NCBI RefSeq assembly: GCF_014132155.1
Contig: NZ_BLJQ01000001.1
Span: 794,473-858,472, forward strand
Origin: Gluconobacter sp. Gdi
GTDB lineage: Bacteria; Pseudomonadota; Alphaproteobacteria; Acetobacterales; Acetobacteraceae
DNA length: 64,000 nucleotides
Direction: 5' to 3'
In this document: piece after piece, positions 1 to 9,171 of the stretch
Layout of the letters: each line of letters starts with the position of its first letter
How positions within the stretch are numbered: the stretch's first letter is position 1
Made by a program: the position numbers and the translations under genes
The notes under the pieces: model-generated
The model's input: the letters and a program-made list of their open reading frames with translations, nothing else
Database searches by the model: none
Told to the model about the DNA's origin: nothing

Positions 1-12
1 TGACTCCTAATT

Positions 13-31
13 GACAATAATTATCAATTGC
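13..31. promoter_or_regulatory. Fur box (iron operator)
   Basis: The 19 bases GACAATAATTATCAATTGC match the Fur consensus GATAATGATAATCATTATC at 13 of 19 positions. The site lies 44 bases before the start of a TonB-dependent siderophore receptor, so iron repression of that operon is likely. The promoter may extend beyond the left edge. Confidence 0.65.
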
Positions 32-74
32 AAATATGAGGGCTCCAGTTCCGATCCTCTCTCGGTGAGCCTGC

Positions 75-2360
75 ATGTCCTCTTCTGTTGTTAAATATAC
101 TGTTTTTCCTGCTCTTGTGCTGGCGGGGCTGACATCCGCTGCCGTAGGAGCAGATGCGTCCGCGGTCTCGGATGAAGCTCCGTCCAGGGGCCAGAAACAA
201 CTTCAGAAAACCGGGCAGTCGCAGCCATCAAAGTCCAAGGCAGAAGTCATTGTTGTGACGGCGACGGGCATGTCTCATGCGTCTTCCGCAACAAAGACCC
301 GCACGCCCATTATTGAATCGCCTCAGTCAATTTCCATCGTCAGTCGCGAAGAAATTGAACTGCGTGCGTCTCCGACCATCGCCGATGCTCTTGCTTACAC
401 GGCAGGTGTGCAGGCTGAGCCATCTGGTATCGACAGTCGAGTGGATGAAGTGTCCGTGCGCGGGTTTGGGGCAGGCGGGTTTTCATCGAACAATAACTTT
501 GTGGATGGGTTGCGTTTGCCTTCAGGCGGGCAGTGGACCCGAACGTCCTTTGATCCGTTCGCACTTCAGCAGATTGAAGTTCTGAAAGGGCCTTCCGGTG
601 CTTTGTATGGTCAGACGGCACCAGGAGGAGTGGTGAATCTTGTCACCAAGCGCCCGACAGAAAAAAGTGAAGGCGAGTTCTTTCTACAGAGCAGCGGCTT
701 TACGAACCTGTCTAACTGGCAGGGGCAGGCTTCCGGTGATGTTTCCGGCCGACTGACCCATGATGGCGCATTGACCGGTCGAATTGTTGGCCTTGCGCGC
801 TATGGTGACACTCAGGTCAATCAGGTGCGCACGGGACGATATTACATTTCCCCAAGTCTGACCTGGAAAATCACACCCAAAACGGTTTGGACTTTGCTGG
901 CGCAGTATCAGCGTGATCAGGGTGGCTCTACGTTCCAGTTCCTGCCAGCAACAGGCACACTTTACGCATCCAAAGGCCGCCATATTGCAAATGACGCGAA
1001 TATTGGTGAGCCGAACTGGGATACATTTGATCGCAATCAGGCTCTGGCGGGCTCATTTCTGGAACATAAATTTAACCGTTTCCTGACGGTCCGAAATAAT
1101 ACACGCTATACTTATCTGAACACGCTTTACAGAGCGACAGTGCTTTCCGGCGATACGCTAGCAAGATGCGCGGCAACAGTCACAGGATGTATTGCTGGCG
1201 AAACAGTTAATCGCCGTGCCGTGGAAGGCAGAGGCCAGTCTCAAGGTGTCACGACCGATACACAACTTGAAGGGCATGTTCGCACAGGGCCGGTGAGGCA
1301 TTTACTCCTGGTTGGCACAGACTATTTTTATACGAACTGGCGTCATAGTCGTGATCTGGTGGCATCATCTTACGTGTTGCCCATTCTGAATATCTTTAAT
1401 CCACAAGCACGTGGAAGTGCTGGCTATTCAGATAACCTCAATCCACAGATCTATACGGCGACGATAAGTCGTCAGAACGGAATTTATTTCCAGGATCAGA
1501 TCAAGTTTAATCGTCTTCGGGTCACGATTGGTGGGCGTCAGGACTGGGCGCATGATGACACGCTGAACGTTCTCACGAAATCTCGTTACATCACGAATTC
1601 CAACGCGTTCACCTGGCGAGCAGGTGCCGTTTATATGTTTGATAACGGTCTGGTGCCTTATTTCAGCTACGCTCAGTCGTTTCAGCCACAAGTCTCTGAC
1701 CCGTCGACGTCTCTGGGAGGAAAGGCTTTCAAGCCGACAACAGGCGATCAGTATGAAGGCGGCATTCGGTACCAGTATGGGAAGAGTATCTACGTCACTT
1801 TTGGTGGCTACCAGATCACTCAGAACAACATGACCACTTATGATCCGAATGGCACGCTTTGTGGCACATCAACGTGCCTGGTTCAGACGGGGCAGGGCCG
1901 GGTTCGTGGGCTGGAACTTGAAGGCAAGGCAAACCTGCCGTGGGATATGTCCGTAATCTTTACCGGCACCCGCAGTGAAGCAAAGATCACTCGCTCCAAC
2001 ACGGCATCACAGGTCGGTAATTATCTTGGACAGGCTCCCAAGTGGATGGCATCGCTCTTTGTGGATCAGCGCATCCAGCATGGGACATTCGCTGGCGTCG
2101 GTCTTGGTGGTGGGGTTCGTTATACGGGCACGAGTTTCGGGGATACTGCAAATACACTGCATATTCCAGATTACACGCTGTTCGATTTATTTCTTCGATA
2201 TGATTTCGCAACGGCTCATCCGCGTTACAAAGGTCTGTCCTTTTCGTTTAATGCCCGGAACATTGTCAACAAGCGCTTTGTCGCAACCTGCACCGCCCTT
2301 TCGGCCTGCTATTACGGACAGGGCCGTAACCTGACAGCCCGTCTTGAATACCGTTGGTAA
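75..2360 (+). CDS. TonB-dependent siderophore receptor
   Basis: This is an outer-membrane, TonB-energised receptor for a ferric siderophore (family knowledge; ligand unknown). The 761-residue product is full length. It has a signal peptide (about residues 1-26), then a TonB-box-like stretch (EVIVVTATG, about 58-66), a plug domain with 'TPIIESPQSISIVSREEIELR' beginning near residue 77 and 'EVLKGPSGALYGQTAPGGVVNLVTKRP' features near 172-198, then a beta-barrel ending in the aromatic C-terminus EYRW. The plug motifs are those of the FhuE/FhuA/FpvA group. It leads a four-gene operon with two small membrane proteins and a PepSY protein, a common companion set for siderophore receptors. A Fur box lies just upstream. 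Confidence 0.93.
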   Translation: MSSSVVKYTVFPALVLAGLTSAAVGADASAVSDEAPSRGQKQLQKTGQSQPSKSKAEVIVVTATGMSHASSATKTRTPIIESPQSISIVSREEIELRASPTIADALAYTAGVQAEPSGIDSRVDEVSVRGFGAGGFSSNNNFVDGLRLPSGGQWTRTSFDPFALQQIEVLKGPSGALYGQTAPGGVVNLVTKRPTEKSEGEFFLQSSGFTNLSNWQGQASGDVSGRLTHDGALTGRIVGLARYGDTQVNQVRTGRYYISPSLTWKITPKTVWTLLAQYQRDQGGSTFQFLPATGTLYASKGRHIANDANIGEPNWDTFDRNQALAGSFLEHKFNRFLTVRNNTRYTYLNTLYRATVLSGDTLARCAATVTGCIAGETVNRRAVEGRGQSQGVTTDTQLEGHVRTGPVRHLLLVGTDYFYTNWRHSRDLVASSYVLPILNIFNPQARGSAGYSDNLNPQIYTATISRQNGIYFQDQIKFNRLRVTIGGRQDWAHDDTLNVLTKSRYITNSNAFTWRAGAVYMFDNGLVPYFSYAQSFQPQVSDPSTSLGGKAFKPTTGDQYEGGIRYQYGKSIYVTFGGYQITQNNMTTYDPNGTLCGTSTCLVQTGQGRVRGLELEGKANLPWDMSVIFTGTRSEAKITRSNTASQVGNYLGQAPKWMASLFVDQRIQHGTFAGVGLGGGVRYTGTSFGDTANTLHIPDYTLFDLFLRYDFATAHPRYKGLSFSFNARNIVNKRFVATCTALSACYYGQGRNLTARLEYRW

Positions 2361-2375
2361 TCTGATGGGAACGTT

Positions 2376-2642
2376 ATGATGACGACAGGGATTGCAATGG
2401 TTTTGGGGGCGGGGGGTGCTGTCCTGCTTTATATGGCCTCACCTGCTCAGCAACTGTGCACGCGACGCCCGGCATTTCGGGGATGTGTGGTTTCAGGATG
2501 TGTCATGCTCAGCATATCGTTGCTTGTTCTTCTGGCTACCCAGGGAAGCGGAACGGCAGTTTTTGAGTTTCTGACACTTCTTATGAGTGTCTGGTCTTTA
2601 GTGCCTCTGGCTGCTGCTGTGTGGCGAAAGAAAGTGTCATGA
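2376..2642 (+). CDS. Small membrane protein, DUF3325-like, of siderophore locus
   Basis: The 88-residue protein has three predicted membrane segments (about 5-22, 35-55, 62-80) and ends in a basic tail. Size, pattern and position between a TonB receptor and a PepSY protein match the DUF3325 family, whose role in iron uptake is not defined. It starts 15 bases after the receptor stop, and its TGA overlaps the next start as ATGA, which implies translational coupling. The family call rests on context and general similarity. Confidence 0.75.
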   Translation: MMTTGIAMVLGAGGAVLLYMASPAQQLCTRRPAFRGCVVSGCVMLSISLLVLLATQGSGTAVFEFLTLLMSVWSLVPLAAAVWRKKVS

Positions 2643-2941
2643 CAACAGTTCCTGCAATGCTGACAAGCCGAAACTGGTTTCCAAAAGCGAGCGCAGGCCT
2701 TGTTCTCGGGCTGACGCTTTCTTGTGCTCTGATGGGTGTTCTCGGGTTGGTATCACATGTTGATGGGCAGCCTCGTGCAGTTGGTTCGCAGTTCCTGATG
2801 TGGCTCATAGTGCCAGTCTGGACAGGAATTCTTGGGACCTGTTTTCTATTTCGGTCAGGTTGGCATGCCTGGGGTATGCTCGGTCTGGCAAATGCGGTGC
2901 TCTGGGCCGTTTATATGGGTGTGCGGAGTATGGTATCGTGA
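2639..2941 (+). CDS. Small membrane protein, DUF3649-like (iron uptake associated)
   Basis: The 100-residue protein has three hydrophobic segments (about 16-37, 54-75, 80-97). I chose the ATG at 2639 because it overlaps the previous stop; a GTG at 2621 in the same frame would lengthen it by six residues. Such proteins sit next to PepSY proteins in siderophore operons and are annotated DUF3649 or 'iron uptake protein'. No catalytic motif is visible, so the function is inferred only from the neighbours. The stop overlaps the next start as GTGA. Confidence 0.72.
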   Translation: MTTVPAMLTSRNWFPKASAGLVLGLTLSCALMGVLGLVSHVDGQPRAVGSQFLMWLIVPVWTGILGTCFLFRSGWHAWGMLGLANAVLWAVYMGVRSMVS

Positions 2942-4521
2942 AAATCCGCTCTGATATCGTCCGGATGTATCGCGAGATCCATAGTTGGGTCGGAATTGTC
3001 TGCGGGCTTTTTCTGTTCGTCGCATTTTATGCTGGATCAGTAACAATGTTTGAGCGGCCCTTACAGGATTGGGCCTCTGCACCAGTTGCCTTGCCGCCGC
3101 CCGTTGCACTGGAAAAAATGCCTGCACTTCTGGAGAAGACGTTTTCTGCGCATCCGGAGGCGCGACGCAATTACACGATTGTTCTGCACCCGACCGCGTC
3201 TCAGCCTGCGTCACTGGTCTGGGGGATGCCAGGAAGAATGCACGGCCCATCTTCTGCCAATTTCTCAGCACTTGCAGCAGACGGCTCTCTGGTAACGGTG
3301 CGTAAAGAGCCATCTCAGGCTGCATATTTCATCAATGTTCTGCATCAGCAGGTTGGGCTTTCGATGCCTCATAAAGCCGGGCGGCTTTTCATGGGTGTTA
3401 TCGCGCTGCTGTATGCTGTTGCTCTGATTTCAGGAACGCTCGTTGTTATTCCTGGGCTGATCAAAAACCTGTTTGCAATTCGCCTTGGTCAGAACGTCAA
3501 GAGAATGTGGCTGGATATGCACAGTATGCTGGGCCTTTTTTCCCTGCCGTTTCATATCATCATGGCGCTCACCTCTGTAGTCTTTGCATTTCATGACGAG
3601 ATTTACATGGCTGAACAGGCGCTCCTGATACAACCTCAGGTGCAGCATGTTGCGTCCGGTTCCGGGCGCGGGCAGCATTCTCATAATGGGTCAGAAGATT
3701 TTCGGATACCTCTCGATCCGGGTCAGATTGTCAGAACTGTTGCCTTGCAGGCGCCAGGATTTATTCCTGAAACGCTGGCTTATAGTAACAGTCATGGTAG
3801 CCGCCTCGCTCTGAGAATAACGGGACGTGATCCGCGATATGGTGCACGTGGGGCCGGTGGCGGATTTGCTGGCGTAGATCCCTATAGCGGCAAGCTTGTA
3901 TCAACAGAGTATATGCCCGGCCATCAGACTTGGGCCCAGTCGGTTCTGACGTCATTTTTCGTTCTGCATTTTGGAAGTTTTGGCGGACAGGGTGTTCGCT
4001 GGGGGTACGTTCTCCTCGGACTTGGAGGCGCGTTTATGTTCTATGCCGGGAACCAGCTCTGGGTAGTGTCTCGCAGACGTCGTGAGCGTGGAACCGGACG
4101 TCTGGACGATACGAGATCAACACGGATTCTATGCGCGCTGACGATCGGGTGTTCGCTCGGATGCGTAGCAGGTGTATCGGCTGTGTTGTGTGTCGCGCCT
4201 TTGCTTCCCGCGAGCGGCCAGATGACGATCGTGCAGGGTCTCTATTTTGCGATTTTTCTGCTGTGTATTGGGATAGCGTTCTGGCTCAAGGAACGAGAAG
4301 CTATTCGCGTGCTTCTGGCATTTTCCGCAATTCTGACATGGATGATGCCGCTCTCTGCATTTGTGGTGACACCATTCTTCTCCATGCAGGCTTCGGCATT
4401 GGCTGTAGATGGGTTCGCCATTCTTTATGGCGCATTCCTGATGCTCTGGGCTGTGCGCCCGGAAGCTGGTCAACCTGTTCTGCGTCGCAAGTCTTTCTCC
4501 TCAGGCCCCGAGAGGGCCTGA
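2938..4521 (+). CDS. PepSY-associated TM protein (putative ferric-siderophore reductase type)
   Basis: This inner-membrane protein of 527 residues belongs to the PepSY_TM family. Members with siderophore receptors are thought to reduce or release iron from the siderophore (family knowledge). The N-terminus RMYREIHSWVGIVCGLFLFV is the classical first helix. Further features are a periplasmic region, a second helix near residue 145, 'WLDMHSMLGLFSLPFHIIMALT' characteristics near 190-215, and four more helices near the C-terminus. The open frame extends back to 2800, but I chose GTG 2938 because it overlaps the previous stop and leaves the family N-terminus intact; ATG 2965 is also possible. It is the last gene before a hairpin. 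Confidence 0.85.
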   Translation: MKIRSDIVRMYREIHSWVGIVCGLFLFVAFYAGSVTMFERPLQDWASAPVALPPPVALEKMPALLEKTFSAHPEARRNYTIVLHPTASQPASLVWGMPGRMHGPSSANFSALAADGSLVTVRKEPSQAAYFINVLHQQVGLSMPHKAGRLFMGVIALLYAVALISGTLVVIPGLIKNLFAIRLGQNVKRMWLDMHSMLGLFSLPFHIIMALTSVVFAFHDEIYMAEQALLIQPQVQHVASGSGRGQHSHNGSEDFRIPLDPGQIVRTVALQAPGFIPETLAYSNSHGSRLALRITGRDPRYGARGAGGGFAGVDPYSGKLVSTEYMPGHQTWAQSVLTSFFVLHFGSFGGQGVRWGYVLLGLGGAFMFYAGNQLWVVSRRRRERGTGRLDDTRSTRILCALTIGCSLGCVAGVSAVLCVAPLLPASGQMTIVQGLYFAIFLLCIGIAFWLKEREAIRVLLAFSAILTWMMPLSAFVVTPFFSMQASALAVDGFAILYGAFLMLWAVRPEAGQPVLRRKSFSSGPERA

Positions 4522-4535
4522 GGAAGAACGTTTTT
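4500..4535 (+). terminator. Hairpin terminator of siderophore operon
   Basis: CTCAGGCCC (4500-4508) and GGGCCTGAG (4514-4522) form a perfect 9-bp stem with loop CGAGA. A short T run follows after nine bases. The hairpin overlaps the PepSY stop codon and lies between two convergent genes, so it may serve both. Confidence 0.6.
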
Positions 4536-6798
4536 AGAAGTCGGACACAATAGAGAAATATGTGCCCCGTCGTTGTCCGTACTGGGCCTGATAAATACCA
4601 ACGCCGCTACCGTCTCGAAGCTGGTAGCGCTTGTCGAACAGGTTAACCACATCGGCACGGACCTTGAGGTCATGACCTAGTGGGACGCGGGTGAACGTAT
4701 ATTGATACCCGATATTGAAAATGTCGTACTGGGGCTGTTTTTCCAGATTGGCAAAGCCACTTCGCAGTCCATAGCCATACAGGAAATCTACATAAGCCAG
4801 ATGATGCTTGGTGGAATAGGACGCGCCTGCGCTGGCTGTATATTGTCCTTGATGGTCAAGTTGGATGGCATGTGCGCGGATGTAGCTCAGCTCTTCCGGA
4901 TCGAACTGGTATTCCGCTGAATTAATCTCGCGTGCTGCCGTTTTCACGAAAGAGAAATTGCCAAACAGCGACCAGGGGCCTCGTCTCCAGGAACTTCCAA
5001 ACTCCGCGCCATAGACGTGGCCACGGCGATAGCTGAAGGGAGCGAGAATAACCGCGCGACCGAACTGCCCAAGATCTGTGAGGTTATGTGCCCACTTGCT
5101 GTAGGCATCGACTGTAATCTGCAACTCGGGCGTAATGTGTTGCAGGATACCAGCATCCACGTAGTTGGATGTTTCAACCTTTGTTGGCGTATCTGTCAGG
5201 TTGGCTGCTGCATTGGTGGTGCCAGCAAAGCGCGCCAAGGTGGACGGATAGACATATTGCGGAGAAGGCGGCGCGAAGAACCGCGAATAGCCGATATGTA
5301 AGGTAGTGCTTCGGAATGGCTTCCACACCAGATTAGCGCGAGGACTGAGCTGTCCTTCATTTCCGAAAGACGAGGCAAACCGATCATAGCGGATGCCATA
5401 GTTGAAGGTGAGCTTCCGTGTAATGCGGTACTCATCCTGCACGTAAGCGCCTGCTTCAACGGACCAGTTGCCTGTATTGTCAATCAGGCGGAGCGGGGTG
5501 GACGATGTCTGTTGGCCGTCTTCGCCCACTGGGAAGGCAAGGGAGTTGGTATCGAGGCGCTCGGATGTGTATTGGCCCAGAAGACCGGCTCGAAGAGTAT
5601 GGTGCGGAGCGATGTCGTACGACAAATCAAACTGCGCGCCTCCAGTGGTGAAGTCGTTCACTTCATGTTCGGCCACCCCTTGAAAAATAAGGTCCCGCGC
5701 TGGATCTGGCGTATAATCGATGCGGCCGTAACGGAAATACGGTGAAAGCTGAAGGTTCAGTTTGTCCGCGCTGTGTTGGTATGACACCACGGCGTAATAA
5801 TTCTGCTCTGTCTGGCTGTCATCCAGAAAGCGCGATTGAACGGAAGGGTGTGACCAGTCTGTGCCTTCAAGCTGGTAGATTGGTTGCAGGCCCGTCGTAT
5901 TAGGGAGCTCAAAGTCGGCGTAAGATGCGCTTGTCAGGAGCGAGATACGGTCGTTGTCATTCAGCTTCCACGAAAAATAGCCAAATGCTTTTTCCTGCTG
6001 TGTCGTATCATGCGTTGCCCGGAAGGACGCTGTTGGGTTCTCGATACCGATATTATTTCGGTTCATCGAAAGCGTTGTAAAATACTCGAAGCGCCCTTTT
6101 GAGCCGCCCAATTGTAAGGACGGTGCAAAAGTATTGTAGCTGCCACCATAGAGTGAAAGCTGGTTGTTTTTCAGGGTGGATCCGCTCTTTGTGTGAACGT
6201 CTACGATCCCTGCCGTTCGGAAGCCAAACTGGGCGGGAAGTGTTCCGGTCAGAAGGTCAACAGACTGGATAATGCGTGTATCCAGTTCCTGTCCGAAACC
6301 ATTCAGACCTTCCGGAAGCAGGACGCCATTCACCCGGTACGTCAGGCCACCATGTTCGCCTCGGACATGAACTTCTCCGTAGCTGTCCTGCACGACGCCG
6401 GGCATTCTGAGCATGATCTGGCTGAACGAAGCATTCTGCCCTTGAGGGGTTGCCTGAATCTGTCGCTGGTCAATGCCGTAAGAGACTGCGCCAAGACTGG
6501 GGAAAATGCGTCCACGTGCCTGGTCCAGATGTCCCATGACCGTGACGTGCTCAGCGGACTTTCCTTCAGTCTGAGCGCGTTGCTCCTCGGTTTTTTTTGC
6601 GGCTTTTTTCTGATGTGCGGTCGATGGTGATGTATCAGCAGCAAAGACATCCGCACCCAGGAGGCCGGTGAGGAGTGTTGTTCCTGCGATTGCAACCCGA
6701 AAAGGCGCAACTGAAATTCTGGATTTTGCGATATGCTCTTTAATATAGCATTTGCTATGTCGTGGAGCGATTTTAGAACGTAAAAATGCTGTTGCCAT
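4534..6798 (-). CDS. TonB-dependent receptor, probable outer-membrane manganese receptor
   Basis: The 754-residue TonB-dependent receptor has a signal-like hydrophobic stretch at about residues 34-52 ending in VFAAD, a plug with 'ILMRMPGVVQDSYGEVHVRG'-type features near 125-150, and a barrel ending in the C-terminal Phe (FSIVSDF). It starts 32 bases after the mntH stop on the same strand, so the two are probably cotranscribed, and mntR lies divergently upstream. That context suggests transport of Mn2+ or a Mn chelate rather than iron; this is inference. The N-terminus before the signal peptide is unusually long and basic, no good Shine-Dalgarno precedes the ATG, and a perfect ATAGCA/TGCTAT dyad lies inside codons 14-18. 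No other standard in-frame start exists. Confidence 0.88.
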   Translation of the reverse strand: MATAFLRSKIAPRHSKCYIKEHIAKSRISVAPFRVAIAGTTLLTGLLGADVFAADTSPSTAHQKKAAKKTEEQRAQTEGKSAEHVTVMGHLDQARGRIFPSLGAVSYGIDQRQIQATPQGQNASFSQIMLRMPGVVQDSYGEVHVRGEHGGLTYRVNGVLLPEGLNGFGQELDTRIIQSVDLLTGTLPAQFGFRTAGIVDVHTKSGSTLKNNQLSLYGGSYNTFAPSLQLGGSKGRFEYFTTLSMNRNNIGIENPTASFRATHDTTQQEKAFGYFSWKLNDNDRISLLTSASYADFELPNTTGLQPIYQLEGTDWSHPSVQSRFLDDSQTEQNYYAVVSYQHSADKLNLQLSPYFRYGRIDYTPDPARDLIFQGVAEHEVNDFTTGGAQFDLSYDIAPHHTLRAGLLGQYTSERLDTNSLAFPVGEDGQQTSSTPLRLIDNTGNWSVEAGAYVQDEYRITRKLTFNYGIRYDRFASSFGNEGQLSPRANLVWKPFRSTTLHIGYSRFFAPPSPQYVYPSTLARFAGTTNAAANLTDTPTKVETSNYVDAGILQHITPELQITVDAYSKWAHNLTDLGQFGRAVILAPFSYRRGHVYGAEFGSSWRRGPWSLFGNFSFVKTAAREINSAEYQFDPEELSYIRAHAIQLDHQGQYTASAGASYSTKHHLAYVDFLYGYGLRSGFANLEKQPQYDIFNIGYQYTFTRVPLGHDLKVRADVVNLFDKRYQLRDGSGVGIYQAQYGQRRGTYFSIVSDF
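6743..6760. promoter_or_regulatory. Candidate MntR operator inside receptor 5' coding region
   Basis: ATAGCA (6745-6750) and TGCTAT (6753-6758) form a perfect dyad with a 2-base spacer. It resembles the core of the E. coli MntR box, ATAGCAaaGGCTAT. It lies at nucleotides 41-54 of the receptor reading frame, downstream of the annotated start, so it could act as a roadblock or mark an internal promoter. Confidence 0.45.
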
Positions 6799-6830
6799 GG
6801 CTGGTTTTCAATCTTGTCAGGAGGTGGCGT

Positions 6831-8207
6831 TCAGCCCACCAGAGTGTCGTACAGAAGCTTGAAGTTCAGGATGAGGATAAGACCTGCGACGATCCATGAG
6901 AGGGTAGTCATGAAGCTGCTGATGGTAAATTCACCCATTTTGCGACGATCAGAAACGAACATCACCAAGGGAATAACTGCGAAAGGAAGCTGAAGGGACA
7001 GGATGACCTGACTGGCCATCAACAAGGCTCCCACACCATGGCTTCCATAGAGGACAGTTACCACGGCCACGGGAATGATCGCCAAACCGCGGGTCAACAG
7101 TCGTCTTGCCCAGTGTGGGATATGAAGGCGCAGGAAGCCTTCCATAATGATCTGGCCTGCCAGCGTTCCGGTAACGGTGGAGTTTGTTCCGGCTGCCAGC
7201 AGGGCCAGTGCGAAAAGCGTGGAAGCTATGCCAAGGCCAAGAATAGGGGAGAGAAGATGATAGGCGTCTTCGATCTCGGCAACGTTCTGATGGCCTGTTT
7301 CGTGGAAGGCAGCCGCGGCTACAATAAGAATAGCTGCATTGATGAACAGTGCGAGCATCAAGGCAATTGTGCTGTCCCAGGTTGCCCAGCGAATGGCATC
7401 CCGACGCCCCACGGGCGTCCGGTCATAGGCGCGTGTCTGAACGATGGAGGAATGCAGATAAAGGTTATGCGGCATAACCGTAGCGCCAATGATGCCAATG
7501 GCGATGTAAAGCATTCCCGGCGTTGTTACGATTTCCGGCGCTGGAATAAGACCTTTGAGAATTGCCGCAACAGGAGGGGCTGCCGCAACAAGCTGCACAC
7601 CAAAACACACGGCAATGATCGACAGCAGGCCGATGACGAATGCTTCCAGATAACGGAAGCCGCGCCCCATCAGAAGCAGAACCACGAAAGCATCCAGAAT
7701 GGAAAGGAGTGCTCCGCCCAGAAGCGGCAGGCCGAAGAGCAGTTGCAGCGCAACGGCCGTTCCGATCACTTCAGCCAGATCGCATGCGATAATTGCCAGT
7801 TCGCAGGCCAGCCAAAGGACGATGTTTAATGCAGGGTTGAAATTATCGCGGCATGCCTGCGCCAGATCCCGGCCTGTAGCGATGCCCAGCCGTGCGGCCA
7901 GAGCTTGTAGAAGGATAGCCATCAGGTTGGACAGCATGATGACGCATAGCAGCGTATATCCGTATTGCGCGCCACCTTGCAGATCGGTCGCCCAGTTCCC
8001 CGGGTCCATATATCCAACCGAAACCATGTAGCCAGGGCCTACAAAAGCAAGAAAACGCTTTAGCCACGTTGTGCTTCCGTCAGGCACCCGAACGCTCGAA
8101 AAAACCTCAGGCAGGCTTGGTCGTTCCGCATCGTCATGGCGCGAAAAACGCCAAGCCGATTTAGTCTGAGGCTTCTGAGTGGGGGCATTGGAGTGCTGGC
8201 TGTACAT
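6831..8207 (-). CDS. mntH: Nramp-family divalent metal transporter MntH
   Basis: This proton-coupled importer of Mn2+ (and Fe2+) sits in the inner membrane. The 458-residue product shows the two Nramp signatures: DPGN in the first helix ([10 protein letters not shown]) and MPHN in the sixth ([11 protein letters not shown]), both of which bind metal in this family. About eleven hydrophobic segments follow a polar N-terminus of about 45 residues. I chose ATG 8207 over an in-frame TTG at 8222. It is divergent from mntR and followed after 32 bases by a TonB-dependent receptor. MntR repression under high Mn is expected from a dyad-rich promoter at 8238-8265. Confidence 0.95.
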   Translation of the reverse strand: MYSQHSNAPTQKPQTKSAWRFSRHDDAERPSLPEVFSSVRVPDGSTTWLKRFLAFVGPGYMVSVGYMDPGNWATDLQGGAQYGYTLLCVIMLSNLMAILLQALAARLGIATGRDLAQACRDNFNPALNIVLWLACELAIIACDLAEVIGTAVALQLLFGLPLLGGALLSILDAFVVLLLMGRGFRYLEAFVIGLLSIIAVCFGVQLVAAAPPVAAILKGLIPAPEIVTTPGMLYIAIGIIGATVMPHNLYLHSSIVQTRAYDRTPVGRRDAIRWATWDSTIALMLALFINAAILIVAAAAFHETGHQNVAEIEDAYHLLSPILGLGIASTLFALALLAAGTNSTVTGTLAGQIIMEGFLRLHIPHWARRLLTRGLAIIPVAVVTVLYGSHGVGALLMASQVILSLQLPFAVIPLVMFVSDRRKMGEFTISSFMTTLSWIVAGLILILNFKLLYDTLVG

Positions 8208-8237
8208 GAGAATGCTATTCAATCGTGGAACGGAAAA

Positions 8238-8269
8238 ATATGCAACATGCTATATTCATGAACGTTGTC
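8238..8269. promoter_or_regulatory. Candidate MntR operator region of mntH/mntR
   Basis: The stretch ATATGCAACATGCTATAT (8238-8255) shares the pattern ATATAGCAT.TTGC.AT, read on the minus strand, with the dyad in the receptor gene. It lies 31 bases upstream of the mntH ATG. The symmetry is imperfect, so this is a candidate only. Confidence 0.4.
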
Positions 8270-8369
8270 TTTATTTTTTTTGCGAGAAGGCTAGACCGGT
8301 GGCCTATGGAATTAATGGGAGGAATGTTTTATTCCGGCGGGAATAATTGACTGAGTGGTTATCTTGAGA

Positions 8370-8858
8370 ATGGAACAGAAGAAAAAACGACAAAAATCTC
8401 TGGTGGACATGCAGCTCCACTCAGAAGGGTTCAGGGCGAACCGGGCTGCCAGGCAAAAGGTTCTGGTGGAAGATTATGTCGAACTGATTTCTGATCTTCT
8501 GGCTGAGGGGCAGGAGGCGCGGCAGGTGGATATCGCCGGGCGTCTGGGCGTTTCTCAGCCTACGGTGGCTAAAATGCTAGCGCGTCTGTCAGCGGAGGGG
8601 CTGGTTACGCAAAAGCCTTACCGTGGGGTTTTTCTGACGGACACAGGGGAGCAGATGGCCCACAAGGCGCGTCACCGGCACGGAATTGTGGAAGCGTTTT
8701 TATTGGCTTTAGGGGTTAGTGAGGAAAACGCCCGGATCGATGCTGAAGGTATTGAGCATTATGTTGGGCCGGAGACCCTGTCAGCTTTTGAGGTTGCTCT
8801 CAAAGGCGGGCTGGCACAGTTCACTGCAAAGGTGTCTCAGGACCGGCGGCGAAACTGA
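8370..8858 (+). CDS. mntR: Manganese-responsive regulator MntR (DtxR family)
   Basis: The 162-residue DtxR-type repressor binds Mn2+ and then its operator. It reads like E. coli MntR along most of its length: [12 protein letters not shown], then [22 protein letters not shown], the winged helix [15 protein letters not shown] (about 60-75), RGVFLT, and the metal-binding helix region [29 protein letters not shown] (about 105-133, with His/Glu ligands). I chose ATG 8370; a GTG at 8355 is in frame. The divergent mntH and the receptor after it are the expected targets. Confidence 0.93.
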   Translation: MEQKKKRQKSLVDMQLHSEGFRANRAARQKVLVEDYVELISDLLAEGQEARQVDIAGRLGVSQPTVAKMLARLSAEGLVTQKPYRGVFLTDTGEQMAHKARHRHGIVEAFLLALGVSEENARIDAEGIEHYVGPETLSAFEVALKGGLAQFTAKVSQDRRRN

Positions 8859-8862
8859 GTAT

Positions 8863-9171
8863 TCAGTTGCGCTGGCGTCGTGCGAAATGACAGCTCGATG
8901 CGAAGCGGCAGACGGAGCAGACAACGGTGATGGACGGATCCTCATTGAACAGGCAGTCCTCGGACCGCTCCATTGCGTAACCCTTTGGGGGAGGGTTCTT
9001 CTGAAAGGTTTCCACAATCTGGTGCATCCAGAGCTTTAGTCGCTCAGGGATGTGCTCATGATGATCGAGCCACCATTCCACATCACTCTGCGGGCGATCA
9101 ATCTGGGTTGCGAGGTCCGCGGGTGTCCATCTCGTGACACTCAGGAAGTCGTTTAACGTTATGCTGCACAT
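8863..9171 (-). CDS. Hypothetical small protein with possible HTH
   Basis: I do not recognise this 102-residue protein. The ATG at 9171 is preceded by a good AGGAG site, which supports it being real. The first half (LNDFLSVTRWTPADLATQIDRPQSDVEWWLDHHEHIP, about 6-42) resembles a small Cro/XRE-like helix-turn-helix. The end is rich in Cys and Arg (CSVCRFASSC). It is convergent with mntR, with four bases between the stops. Confidence 0.55.
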   Translation of the reverse strand: MCSITLNDFLSVTRWTPADLATQIDRPQSDVEWWLDHHEHIPERLKLWMHQIVETFQKNPPPKGYAMERSEDCLFNEDPSITVVCSVCRFASSCHFARRQRN

